DNA of 24,524 nucleotides from Oscillospiraceae bacterium (GTDB taxonomy: Bacteria; Bacillota; Clostridia; Oscillospirales; Ruminococcaceae), in contig CAAGBQ010000014.1 of assembly GCA_900768105.1 (NCBI GenBank), positions 1 to 24,524 of the forward strand, read 5' to 3'. The notes below the pieces were generated by a model. It had not been told where the DNA came from. It searched no databases and worked only from the letters and a program-made list of their open reading frames with translations. This document shows, piece after piece, positions 1 to 7,672 of this stretch. Each line of letters begins with the position of its first letter. Position 1 is the first letter of the stretch. A program made the position numbers and the translations under genes.

Positions 1-76
1 AGGGCGGCAAAGCCGCCTGTGTTTGGCGCAAAGCACCAAACACCAAATGTTTTCGACGCAAAGCAGCGCAAACATT
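1..76. repeat. Three consecutive stem-loops with a shared GCAAAGC loop
   Basis: Three inverted repeats follow each other at the window edge. Arms GGCGGC/GCCGCC lie at 3-8 and 12-17, GTGTTTGG/CCAAACAC at 19-26 and 36-43, and AATGTTT/AAACATT at 46-52 and 70-76. Each centre holds a version of GCAAAGC. No coding frame is convincing here. They could be a terminator or processing structure of an upstream gene, or the end of a short-repeat array cut by the window edge. The function is unknown. Confidence 0.5.
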
Positions 77-148
77 CTTGCTTAAGATACACAGGGGAGG
101 CGAGGTTCGCGCCGCGGCAGCCCACACAAAAAATTCATTTTATATTCA

Positions 149-177
149 TTGTAAAAAGCGTCGCGGGGTGTTAAAAT
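149..177 (+). promoter_or_regulatory. Sigma-A type promoter of the peptide-binding lipoprotein gene
   Basis: A -35 box TTGTAA at 149-154 and a -10 box TAAAAT at 172-177 are separated by exactly 17 bp. The predicted transcription start near 184 leaves a leader of about 38 nt before the ATG at 222. The AAGGGAGG ribosome site at 204-211 lies inside that leader. This also argues against any start upstream of 222. Confidence 0.6.
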
Positions 178-221
178 ATTGTTTTAGCAAACAAATTTTG
201 TTGAAGGGAGGCGCTGCGCCG

Positions 222-1787
222 ATGAAGCCGCTGAAAAGGATAATCTGTATTCTGCTTGTTTTGGTTCTCGCCCTTTCCGGATGCAAAAAGGAAAAGGTGC
301 TCGGCTTTGATATTTTAAGCGGCGTAGATACCTTTGACCCACAGCTTGCCTCCGGAGATTCGGAACTTATTCTTGTAAAAAACTGCTTTCAGGGGCTTTT
401 GGACAGAGATGAAAACGGTGCGCTTATCTGCGGCGCGGCGGAAAGCTATAAGGTTTCCGATGATGGGTTGATTTACACCTTTTCTCTGCGGCACGGGCTG
501 CTTTGGAGCGACGGCAAAACGCCCGTTACCGCCGATGACTTTGTTTTTGCGTTCCAACGGCTTTTCCGTCCGGAAACGGGCGCGCCTTCCCGCAGCGACT
601 TTTTCAATATACTCAATGCGGAAAAAATTTTGAGCGGAGAACGCGCCATGTCCACCCTCGGCGTGCGCGCAATCGACGAATATACGGTGGAATTCACCCT
701 TACCAGCGCGGACCCGCTTTTTCCGGAGCTGCTTGTAACGGCGGCGGCAATGCCCTGCAACCGTGCTTTCTTTGAAAGCACCATCGGCAGATACGGCCTT
801 GGCAAGGAATACATAATTTTTAACGGAGCGTACTATCTGCGGCGGATAAACAATTCCAGCTATGTAATTTCTCCGAATCCTTACAGCGAAATGGCAAACC
901 CGAACTATAAAAATGTGTACCTTTTTGTTAAGGATGACCCGCGCGCGAATGCTGTTGCCCGCCTTAAAGACGAAACGGTGGATGCCGCGGTTATCAACCG
1001 CAGCGACCGCGAAGCCCTCTCCGCAAAGGATTTTGTCATTAAGGAGAGTGAAAACACCCTTTGGGCGCTTGCTTTTAATACGAAAAACGAGTGTCTTTCC
1101 AATGTGAACATCCGCCGGGCAATCGCCTATGCCATAGATAAAACCCTTTTTGAGGGCAATATTGACGAAAGCTTCCGCACGGCGGAGGCTTATATTCCGG
1201 AATCCGTCACTCTTAACGGCAAAAGCTATCGCAAAACCGTGGGAGAAAGCTTTTCCGGCTTCGGCTTTGATTCGGATATGGCTTCATTCCTTTTCAAAAG
1301 CGGCTTACGGGAGCTTGACAAAAGCCGTCTGCCCACTCTTACGGTAATCTGCACGCAGGAATTTATTCCCGCAATGGGCTATCTTCAAAAAAGCGTGCAG
1401 GATAACCTTGCGCTTTTTATAAATCTTATTCCGGTGACTGCAGAGGAGCTTTCGGCAAAGGTTGCCTCCGGCGATTATGATATGGCGGTGGTTTCCTTCA
1501 CTCCGCAATACGACAGCCCGAACGCAATTTTCTCCGCCTTTGCCGACAGCGGCAATATTACCGGATTTTTTAACGCCGATATAAATGCCGCGGTTTCTGC
1601 CGCTTCTCATATGAAAAGCTATGACGATATGGCGGAAGGCTACGCCCTTGCGGAGCAAATGCTCCTTCAGGCAATGCCCGCCCTTCCGCTTTTTTACGAA
1701 ACATCCTACTTTGCGGTTTCAAAAAGCATCTCCGGCTTGGACTATTCCGTGTTCGGCGGACACATCGCCTTTCGCTTTTGTGAATGA
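222..1787 (+). CDS. Extracellular solute-binding lipoprotein, family 5 (oligopeptide/dipeptide ABC importer type)
   Basis: A 521-residue protein of the SBP_bac_5 (DppA/OppA) family, which delivers peptides, nickel or similar ligands to an ABC importer from the outer face of the membrane. It starts with a lysine-containing signal peptide and a lipobox LSGC at about residue 20, so it should be a membrane-anchored lipoprotein. The body shows family landmarks: FDPQLASGDSELILVKNCFQGL near the N-terminus, then LRHGLLWSDGKTPVTADDFV, and NIRRAIAYAIDK in the middle. The reading frame is open from 78, but the ATG at 222 is chosen because it begins the signal peptide and follows a good ribosome site and promoter. 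No permease or ATPase partner is next to it, so it is an orphan here and probably uses a transporter encoded elsewhere. A terminator follows. Ligand unknown. Confidence 0.9.
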   Translation: MKPLKRIICILLVLVLALSGCKKEKVLGFDILSGVDTFDPQLASGDSELILVKNCFQGLLDRDENGALICGAAESYKVSDDGLIYTFSLRHGLLWSDGKTPVTADDFVFAFQRLFRPETGAPSRSDFFNILNAEKILSGERAMSTLGVRAIDEYTVEFTLTSADPLFPELLVTAAAMPCNRAFFESTIGRYGLGKEYIIFNGAYYLRRINNSSYVISPNPYSEMANPNYKNVYLFVKDDPRANAVARLKDETVDAAVINRSDREALSAKDFVIKESENTLWALAFNTKNECLSNVNIRRAIAYAIDKTLFEGNIDESFRTAEAYIPESVTLNGKSYRKTVGESFSGFGFDSDMASFLFKSGLRELDKSRLPTLTVICTQEFIPAMGYLQKSVQDNLALFINLIPVTAEELSAKVASGDYDMAVVSFTPQYDSPNAIFSAFADSGNITGFFNADINAAVSAASHMKSYDDMAEGYALAEQMLLQAMPALPLFYETSYFAVSKSISGLDYSVFGGHIAFRFCE

Positions 1788-1824
1788 ACCGTTTTTTCAG
1801 GCTTCATTTTAAAAAAAGCCGTTT

Positions 1825-1856
1825 AAAAGCCTTTTCCCATTGGAAAGGGCTTTTTT
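1825..1856 (+). terminator. Rho-independent terminator after the peptide-binding lipoprotein
   Basis: A 13-bp stem (1825-1837 with 1842-1854, one G-U pair) has a four-base loop and runs into a T tract. It separates the lipoprotein gene from the promoter of the next gene. Confidence 0.8.
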
Positions 1857-1952
1857 CATTACAGAGCGGCTTTTTTTGCGAACATTGCGCTTTTTTGTTT
1901 GCATAAATTCCTGCAAAAAAATTTATTTATGGTTACAATCCTGTTAAAATTA

Positions 1953-1981
1953 TTGACAAGCGCCCTTGAATATAGTATTAT
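1953..1981 (+). promoter_or_regulatory. Near-consensus sigma-A promoter of the HAD lipoprotein gene
   Basis: A perfect -35 box TTGACA at 1953-1958 and a -10 box TATTAT at 1976-1981 are spaced by 17 bp. The expected transcription start is near 1988. This is the strongest promoter visible in the window, which fits the strong codon bias of the gene it serves. Confidence 0.8.
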
Positions 1982-1989
1982 AATCCCGA

Positions 1990-2012
1990 AATACGATGCT
2001 GGCCATCGTATT
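1990..2012 (+). promoter_or_regulatory. 5' stem-loop / inverted repeat at the transcript start
   Basis: A perfect 9-bp inverted repeat (AATACGATG at 1990-1998, CATCGTATT at 2004-2012) with a 5-nt loop lies right at the predicted transcription start. It would form a hairpin at the very 5' end of the mRNA, a known way of protecting transcripts from decay. It could instead be an operator. The AAGGAG ribosome site (2049-2054) lies well downstream and is not sequestered. Confidence 0.55.
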
Positions 2013-2061
2013 CGAAAAAAAATATGTGTAGAAACACAAAAGAAATGTAAGGAGTGTCATT

Positions 2062-3672
2062 ATGAAAAAACTTCTCGCACTTCTCCTCGCTCTCGTAATG
2101 GTTCTTTCCTTTGCGGCCTGCAACAACAATGAGCAGCCCGAAGAAAGCCAGTCCGAGCCTCAGTCCGAATCTGAGAACCAGAGCGATGTAGAAGAACCCT
2201 TCGTAGCCGTACACGCAGAGCGCGACGACTGGAACGACGAGGTTAAAAACGCTATCAACGCCCTTGTTGATACCTATGGTAAAGCATCTGAAAACTATGC
2301 CGATCCGTATGCAGTATTTGACTTCGATAACACCTGCTCCATCTTCGATGTTGAAGAGCAGCTTGCTATCTATCAGCTCCAGACCATGAGCTTCGCAATC
2401 ACCCCCGATAATCTTCCTGAAGTTCTTGCTACCGACATCGGCGTAGCAGACGGCAAACAGGATCTCGAATCCGGCCGTGCTTGCTACTCCGTTGATGAAG
2501 TTGAACATTCTTATCAGGAATGGATCGATGATATCGAAGCAGCTTACAAATACCTCTATGAGCAGTATGGTCCTTTCTCCCCTGCAGGTCTTGAAGAAGC
2601 AAAACAGGCTGAGATTCAGGCTGATCCTCAGTGGGCAGAATTTGCAACCAAAATGCGTGCTATGTACGATGTAGTTTTCGATTCCGAATCTGCAGATGTT
2701 GCATATCCTTGGATCCTTTATTGGTTCACCGGCATGACCGAGCAGGAAGTTTATGACCTTGCTTATGCTTCTCATAGCTTCTACAAAGAGCTCGAAACCT
2801 CTTCCGTAACTTGGACCACCCCCGATGACATCAAATCCAAAGTTGGTAAAGTTGAATACACCTGGACTTCCGGTACTCAGGTTTCCGAAAACATCAAAGA
2901 GCTCTGGAAAGTTCTTGATGAGAACGGCATCGATGTTTGGGTATGCTCCGCTTCCGCTACCGATCCTATCCGTGCTGCAATCGATGTTTGGGGTCTCCAC
3001 GAGTATTGCACCGGTATGCTTGCTATGACCAATGTCCTCGAAGATGGCAAATACATCAACCATTATGATTTCGAGAACGGCTGCGGCTGGCTTGCAAAAG
3101 AGAACGGCGAATGGGAAAGAGACACTCTTCCTACCAAAGCACAGACCCAGGGCGTAGGCAAAACCACTGCTATTGTTAACGCCATTTCTCCTAAATACAG
3201 CAACCATGGTCCTATCGCAGGCTTCATGGATTCCACCGGCGACTTCAACTTCTGCACCGAGTTCGAAACCCTCAAACTCGTTATCTGCTTCAACAGAGCT
3301 TCCAGAAAAGTTACTGACGGCGGCGGCCTCATCGCTGAAATCGCTGTTTACGAAGCCGACACCCTCGGATATGACTTTGCTAAAGCCGACGCTGCAGGCG
3401 ATACCCTTTATGTCCTCCAGGGACGCGAGGAGAACGGCCTCCGCGGTATGCGCAACAGCAGATCCACCATGCTTCTCGGCGCAACCGAAGAGAAACTCTT
3501 CAAGAACGACGACAACACTGCACAGCTTCAGTACATCATCGACAACAACATGACTGTTGCTGACGCTCTCAACCGTTTCGCACTCAAGACCGCTGCTGAT
3601 GCAGAAGGCAACGACCTCCAGCTCAAATACGGCTTCCTCAAAGAGTACAACGGCTATCATTATCATCCCTAA
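2062..3672 (+). CDS. HAD-superfamily phosphatase-like lipoprotein, probably highly expressed
   Basis: A 536-residue exported lipoprotein: a leucine-rich signal peptide ends in a lipobox SFAAC with Cys20, followed by an acidic Ser/Glu/Gln linker to about residue 46. Haloacid dehalogenase motifs follow: motif I D87-F-D89-N-T91, a motif II-like VCSASATDP, and a late acidic motif FMDSTGDFNF resembling the GDxxxD of motif IV. The family hydrolyses phosphate esters using the first Asp as nucleophile. The size and surface location suggest an extracellular phosphatase, in the manner of phosphorylcholine phosphatase, but the substrate is not visible. Codon use (CTC, ATC, TTC, GAC, AAA) is strongly biased and unlike the GCG/CTT-rich neighbours, consistent with high expression. 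The protein ends HYHYHP. It has its own strong promoter, a 5' stem-loop and tandem terminators, so it is a single-gene unit. Confidence 0.85.
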   Translation: MKKLLALLLALVMVLSFAACNNNEQPEESQSEPQSESENQSDVEEPFVAVHAERDDWNDEVKNAINALVDTYGKASENYADPYAVFDFDNTCSIFDVEEQLAIYQLQTMSFAITPDNLPEVLATDIGVADGKQDLESGRACYSVDEVEHSYQEWIDDIEAAYKYLYEQYGPFSPAGLEEAKQAEIQADPQWAEFATKMRAMYDVVFDSESADVAYPWILYWFTGMTEQEVYDLAYASHSFYKELETSSVTWTTPDDIKSKVGKVEYTWTSGTQVSENIKELWKVLDENGIDVWVCSASATDPIRAAIDVWGLHEYCTGMLAMTNVLEDGKYINHYDFENGCGWLAKENGEWERDTLPTKAQTQGVGKTTAIVNAISPKYSNHGPIAGFMDSTGDFNFCTEFETLKLVICFNRASRKVTDGGGLIAEIAVYEADTLGYDFAKADAAGDTLYVLQGREENGLRGMRNSRSTMLLGATEEKLFKNDDNTAQLQYIIDNNMTVADALNRFALKTAADAEGNDLQLKYGFLKEYNGYHYHP

Positions 3673-3702
3673 TCGTTAAACGATTACATAAGATTGATAA
3701 TC

Positions 3703-3735
3703 AAAATGGCACCGACAAAAGCCGGTGCCATTTTT
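3703..3735 (+). terminator. First of two tandem terminators after the HAD lipoprotein
   Basis: The stem TGGCACCG (3707-3714) pairs with CGGTGCCA (3723-3730) and is extended by flanking A and T tracts. A run of five T follows. Confidence 0.85.
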
Positions 3736-3738
3736 CTG

Positions 3739-3766
3739 GCGGAGCCTTGCGGCTCCGCTTTTTTTT
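3739..3766 (+). terminator. Second tandem terminator after the HAD lipoprotein
   Basis: GCGGAGCC (3739-3746) pairs with GGCTCCGC (3751-3758) around a TTGC loop and is followed by eight T. Placing two strong terminators in a row suggests that read-through from this strong transcript must be blocked. Confidence 0.85.
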
Positions 3767-3832
3767 GTGCGCAAATTTCGGCTGAATTATATTTTTCATA
3801 CCGTTAGTATAATAAAAAATATTCCGTCAGTA

Positions 3833-3854
3833 CCAAAAATGTGTTCATTTTTGG
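3833..3854 (+). promoter_or_regulatory. Perfect 9-bp palindrome upstream of the XRE regulator; candidate operator
   Basis: Arms CCAAAAATG (3833-3841) and CATTTTTGG (3846-3854) flank TGTT. The palindrome lies about 20 bp downstream of a TATAAT box at 3808-3813 (its -35 region is weak) and about 46 bp before the ATG at 3901. XRE-family regulators usually bind palindromes near their own promoter, so autoregulation is plausible. An mRNA hairpin is the alternative. Confidence 0.45.
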
Positions 3855-3900
3855 CTGTGGCGGTGCTAAAATATATTTCATAAAGAAAGGAGCGCAAAAA

Positions 3901-4965
3901 ATGAACCTTTTGCTTGGAGAAAATATAAGAAGCCTTCGAAAAAAGCAGGGGCTTACCCAAGAGCAGCTTGCGGAAATGCTTGGCGTAACGCCGGGAGCCG
4001 TTTATAAATGGGAAGCAAAGCTTTCCGTTCCGGATATAAGCCTTATTATTGAGCTTGCGGATTTTTTTGATGTTTCCATCGATGTTTTGCTGGGCTATGA
4101 CATAAAGGGAAAAAGCCGCAAGGAAGCGCTTGCACGCATAAAAAACTATGTGCTTGCCCACGACAGAGAGTGCCTTTCGGAATCGGAAAAGGCGCTTAAA
4201 AAATACCCGAATAATTTTGATGTGGTTATTGTTGCTGCGGATTGCTACCGTCTTTTCGGAATTTCCGAAAACGGAAGCACACTTCTTCGCCGCGGAATCG
4301 AGCTTTATAATCGCGCGCTTGCGCTTTTTTCACAAAACACGAATCCGGAAATAAGTGAAACGCTTATCTGCCGCAAAATTGCAGATTCCTACATCGCCCT
4401 TGAGGAAACGGAGCACGGAATAGAAATTTTAAAGCAAAACAACCCCATTGATGTAAACAGTGACCTTATTGGGCGCGCGCTTGCACTTAACCACAGGTAT
4501 GACGAGGCGATTTCCTACCTTTCAAAGGCGCTGCTCTCCCTTGCGATGAACGCCGTGCAAACCGTTACGGGCTACATAAATGTGTATTTTGAGCGGGAAG
4601 AATATTCCGAAGCGGAAGCAATTATACATTGGTGCATCGAGCTTTTACGCGGGCTTCATGCCGAAGGCAAAATCAGCGCTATGGATAAGGTTTTGCCGAT
4701 GCTTTTTGTCTGCCTTGGCGAAACGAAGCTTAAAACCGGAAGCGAAGCCGGCGCAAGGGCCGCTCTTTTGCAGGCGGCAGAGCTTGCAAGGGCTTTTGAC
4801 GCGGCGCCCTGCTACGATGTAGACAGCATCCGCTTTATCAAAATGGAAAAGCCTGCTGCGGCATATGACGATGTTGGCGAAACCGCCGCCGCGGGCATTG
4901 AAAATGCCCTCGGCGCAATCGACGACGGCGGTTTATCCGCAATTTGGGAGGAAATGCAGAAATGA
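3901..4965 (+). CDS. XRE-family transcriptional regulator with C-terminal TPR-like domain
   Basis: A 354-residue protein. Residues 5-65 form a classic Cro/CI-type helix-turn-helix (IRSLRKKQGLTQEQLAEMLG, then VTPGAVYKWEAKLSVPDI). The rest is an all-helical, tetratricopeptide-like domain of about 280 residues. This layout is shared with peptide-sensing regulators of the RRNPP type, but I see no linked small peptide gene, so ligand sensing is only a possibility. The ATG at 3901 is chosen over the upstream frame because AAAGGAG precedes it at the right distance. The stop overlaps the start of the ABC transporter gene (ATGA at 4962-4965), implying translational coupling and a shared task, most likely control of that exporter. 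Confidence 0.85.
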   Translation: MNLLLGENIRSLRKKQGLTQEQLAEMLGVTPGAVYKWEAKLSVPDISLIIELADFFDVSIDVLLGYDIKGKSRKEALARIKNYVLAHDRECLSESEKALKKYPNNFDVVIVAADCYRLFGISENGSTLLRRGIELYNRALALFSQNTNPEISETLICRKIADSYIALEETEHGIEILKQNNPIDVNSDLIGRALALNHRYDEAISYLSKALLSLAMNAVQTVTGYINVYFEREEYSEAEAIIHWCIELLRGLHAEGKISAMDKVLPMLFVCLGETKLKTGSEAGARAALLQAAELARAFDAAPCYDVDSIRFIKMEKPAAAYDDVGETAAAGIENALGAIDDGGLSAIWEEMQK

Positions 4966-6680
4966 AAAAGAAAAGCATAAAGGACGAGCTTATATCCTGC
5001 TTTTATCGGGGAAACCGCGCCTTATACTGCGTTGCTGTTATCAGGACGCTTTTTGCCGGCACGCTGAATCTTATTGTTTCGTGGATTATGCAGCAGCTTA
5101 TCGACACAATCTCCGGCGCGCCGAAGGCGCTTTCTCTTCCGTTGCTTACGGAAATAAGCGCATGGTTTATTGTGCTGTGCATCCTCTGCTTTCTTGTGGA
5201 TTTGGCGGTAAAGCCGCGGTTTTATCGCCGCGCTATGGAGCAATACAAAAATTTTGCATTTAAAAAGCTTACGGAAAAAAGCATTTCTTCCTTTAACGGA
5301 GAAAACACCGCGGTATACATTTCCGCATTATCGAACGACGCAACCTCCGTCGAAAGTGAATATCTGACGCAGCAATTTAAAATTATTGAGCAGATAGTCA
5401 CCTTTTCGGGCGCATTTATAATGATGCTGCTCTATTCCCTGCCGATGACGGCTGTTGCCGTTGTGCTGACGGCGCTGCCATTTGCCGCCTCCATGCTTAC
5501 CGGCAGCAGGCTTGAGGGGGCAGAACGCCGCGTTTCCGAACAAAACGCGGGCTTTGTTGCCACGCTGAAGGATTGCCTTTCCGGCTTTTCTGTGGTCAAA
5601 AGCTTTAAGGCGGAAAAGGAAATTTACAACCTTTTCGCAAAATGCAACGCGGCGCTTGAGGGCAAAAAGTTTGATAAGCAGCGCATAAAAATCCTTGTTG
5701 GTATGATTGGCGCCGTGACGGGTATTTTTGCGCAGCTTGGCGTATTTATTGCGGGTGCATATTTTGCCCTTTCCGGCAGCGAAATCACCGCGGGCATTGT
5801 TATTGCCTTTGTTAACCTGATGAATTTTATCATTCAGCCAATTGCGGAGCTTCCCGGAATGTTGGCGGGCCGCAAAGCGGCAATCGGGCTTATTGACAAG
5901 CTGGGACATACCATTGAAGAAAGCTCCGCAAACGGCGGCACAGAGCGTTTGGGCGGTGTTTCCTCCTCAATTCGTTTTACGAATGTATCCTTCGGATACG
6001 AAAAGGAAAGCACCGTTCTCCATAATATTTCCGCGGAATTTTCCGCCGGAAAAGCCTATGCCGTTGTCGGTGGAAGCGGCAGCGGAAAATCCACGCTGCT
6101 TGGGCTGCTTACCGCGGCGAACACCGGTTACTCCGGAAGCATTACATTTGACGGAAAGGAGCTGCGCGACATCAGCAGCGAAGCCCTTTATGACATAATT
6201 TCCGTTATCCAGCAGAATGTTTTTGTCTTTAACGCCTCCATCCGCGACAATGTGACCATGTTCCGCAATTTTCCGGATGCGGAGGTTGACGCCGCAATTT
6301 CGCACGCGCACCTTTCGGAGCTTATTGAAAAGCGCGGCGACGGCTATCTTTGCGGCGAAAACGGGAAAGGGCTTTCCGGCGGCGAAAAGCAGCGTATTTC
6401 CATCGCGCGCAGCCTTCTGAAAAAATCCTCGGTGCTCCTTGCGGACGAGATTACCGCTGCCCTTGACGCGCAGACGGCGCGGCAGGTTTCGGGCGACATT
6501 CTCGGCCTTGAAGGAATCACCCGAATTGTGATAACCCACGCCCTTGACGAAGCGCTTTTGCGCCGTTATGACGGCATTTTGGTAATGAAAAACGACTACT
6601 GCATTGCCGAACACGGCACCTTTGACGAGCTTATGGCCAAAAAAGGCTATTTCTATGCGCTTTATACCGTAGCTGCATAA
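4962..6680 (+). CDS. ABC exporter half-transporter (fused permease-ATPase)
   Basis: A 572-residue type IV ABC exporter half-molecule. About six membrane segments lie in residues 20-310, and a nucleotide-binding domain in 335-572. Walker A is GGSGSGKST (370-378), the Q-loop Q is near 418, the signature LSGGEKQR is at 471-478, Walker B ends in D495-E496, and the switch His is H526. All catalytic motifs look intact, so a homodimer is likely. An in-frame TTG at 4944 exists, but the ATG at 4962 is chosen: GGAGG at 4947-4951 precedes it and it overlaps the regulator stop. Substrate unknown; toxins, peptides or lipids are usual for this family. A strong terminator follows. Confidence 0.9.
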   Translation: MKKKSIKDELISCFYRGNRALYCVAVIRTLFAGTLNLIVSWIMQQLIDTISGAPKALSLPLLTEISAWFIVLCILCFLVDLAVKPRFYRRAMEQYKNFAFKKLTEKSISSFNGENTAVYISALSNDATSVESEYLTQQFKIIEQIVTFSGAFIMMLLYSLPMTAVAVVLTALPFAASMLTGSRLEGAERRVSEQNAGFVATLKDCLSGFSVVKSFKAEKEIYNLFAKCNAALEGKKFDKQRIKILVGMIGAVTGIFAQLGVFIAGAYFALSGSEITAGIVIAFVNLMNFIIQPIAELPGMLAGRKAAIGLIDKLGHTIEESSANGGTERLGGVSSSIRFTNVSFGYEKESTVLHNISAEFSAGKAYAVVGGSGSGKSTLLGLLTAANTGYSGSITFDGKELRDISSEALYDIISVIQQNVFVFNASIRDNVTMFRNFPDAEVDAAISHAHLSELIEKRGDGYLCGENGKGLSGGEKQRISIARSLLKKSSVLLADEITAALDAQTARQVSGDILGLEGITRIVITHALDEALLRRYDGILVMKNDYCIAEHGTFDELMAKKGYFYALYTVAA

Positions 6681-6686
6681 ACACGG

Positions 6687-6728
6687 AAAAGCCCCCTCCG
6701 TTCCTTTTTAGGAACGGAGGGGGCTTTT
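6687..6728. terminator. Bidirectional terminator between convergent operons
   Basis: A perfect 18-bp stem (6687-6704 with 6711-6728) has the loop TTTTTA. A and T tracts at the two ends let it work in both directions, ending the ABC exporter operon (plus) and the phosphotransacylase operon (minus). Confidence 0.9.
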
Positions 6729-6759
6729 CTTTTGCTTATTATATTATATGCAGAAATAC

Positions 6760-7662
6760 TTATACCATAGCGGAAGTAACAACAATGGAAAGGTATTTTG
6801 ATTCTGCAGTTGCGCCGCGGGAGGTTAGGGCAATCGGTACCTTTGCACCAACCACTATGCCGACCTGTTTGTTCTTTCCAAAGAACCTCAAACCCTTGTT
6901 CAAAATATTTCCGCAGTTGAGATCCGGCACGACAAAAACATCCGCATTTCCTACAACCGGGCTGTCAAATCCCTTTATTTTTGCGGCTTCCTCGTCCATG
7001 GCAAGATCCATGGAGATTGGTCCCTCCACAACGCAATCCGTAATTTCGCCTCTTTGGTTCATCTCTTTAAGCTCCGCTGCGTCAACCGTGGACTGTATTT
7101 TTGGGTTGACCTTTTCGAGGGCTGCAAGCACCGCAACATTGACATTATCATATCCCATCGAGCGAAGGGCTTTTACCGCATTGTTGATTATATCACGCTT
7201 TGTTTCTACATCCGGGGCAATGTTGATGCCCGCATCGGTTACAACAAACAGTTTTTTATAATTTGCGGATTCGTTTATGGAAATGTGGGAAAGGGTTGAG
7301 CCGGTTCTAAGCCCACATTCCCTGTTGAGCACTGCCTTTAGCATATTGGAGGTGTTGAGCAGACCCTTCATAAGAAAATCCGCCTTTCCGTCCACAACAA
7401 GCTTTACCGCTATTCTTGCCGCCTCGTCGACATCGGGAGCGTCAATAATTCTTTCGTCGTCAATGCTTTTGCCAAGCTTTTTTAGTATTCCGCAAATTTT
7501 TTCCCTGTCGCCGACAAGCCAAGGCTCAACTATTCCCTCGCTTTCCGCACGGCAAACCGCTTCTATAACATGCTCGTCGGCAGCAGCAGCCACTGCAAGC
7601 CGTTTTGTCTTTTTTTCTGCCTTTGCTTTTTCCAAAAGCTCATCAATGGTTTTGTATTCCAT
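6760..7662 (-). CDS. ptb: Phosphate acyltransferase of the phosphate butyryltransferase (Ptb) family
   Basis: A 300-residue enzyme of the Pta/Ptb family, which exchanges CoA of an acyl-CoA for phosphate to give an acyl-phosphate. Family features include DFLMKGLLNTSNMLKAVLN, LFVVTDAGINIAPDVETK, a long GITDCVVEGPISMDLA-like segment, and a C-terminal GAKVPIALTSRGATAESK. The length is typical. The frame opens at 7695, but the ATG at 7662 is preferred: an AAGGTG ribosome site directly precedes it, just after the upstream aldehyde dehydrogenase stop at 7673. It is the last gene of the kinase, aldehyde dehydrogenase, Ptb operon. It should hand the acyl group from the CoA-acylating dehydrogenase to the kinase for ATP formation. 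The symbol denotes the family only. The acyl group may be sulfonated or short-chain rather than butyryl. Confidence 0.88.
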   Translation of the reverse strand: MEYKTIDELLEKAKAEKKTKRLAVAAAADEHVIEAVCRAESEGIVEPWLVGDREKICGILKKLGKSIDDERIIDAPDVDEAARIAVKLVVDGKADFLMKGLLNTSNMLKAVLNRECGLRTGSTLSHISINESANYKKLFVVTDAGINIAPDVETKRDIINNAVKALRSMGYDNVNVAVLAALEKVNPKIQSTVDAAELKEMNQRGEITDCVVEGPISMDLAMDEEAAKIKGFDSPVVGNADVFVVPDLNCGNILNKGLRFFGKNKQVGIVVGAKVPIALTSRGATAESKYLSIVVTSAMV

Positions 7663-7672
7663 AGCGTTCACC

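Noticed and set aside
1978..3666. 562-residue open frame on the minus strand opposite the HAD lipoprotein
   Set aside because: It mirrors a gene with extreme codon bias, which often keeps the antisense frame open. It has no ribosome site, and its protein has no recognisable pattern, whereas the plus-strand frame has a lipobox and HAD motifs.
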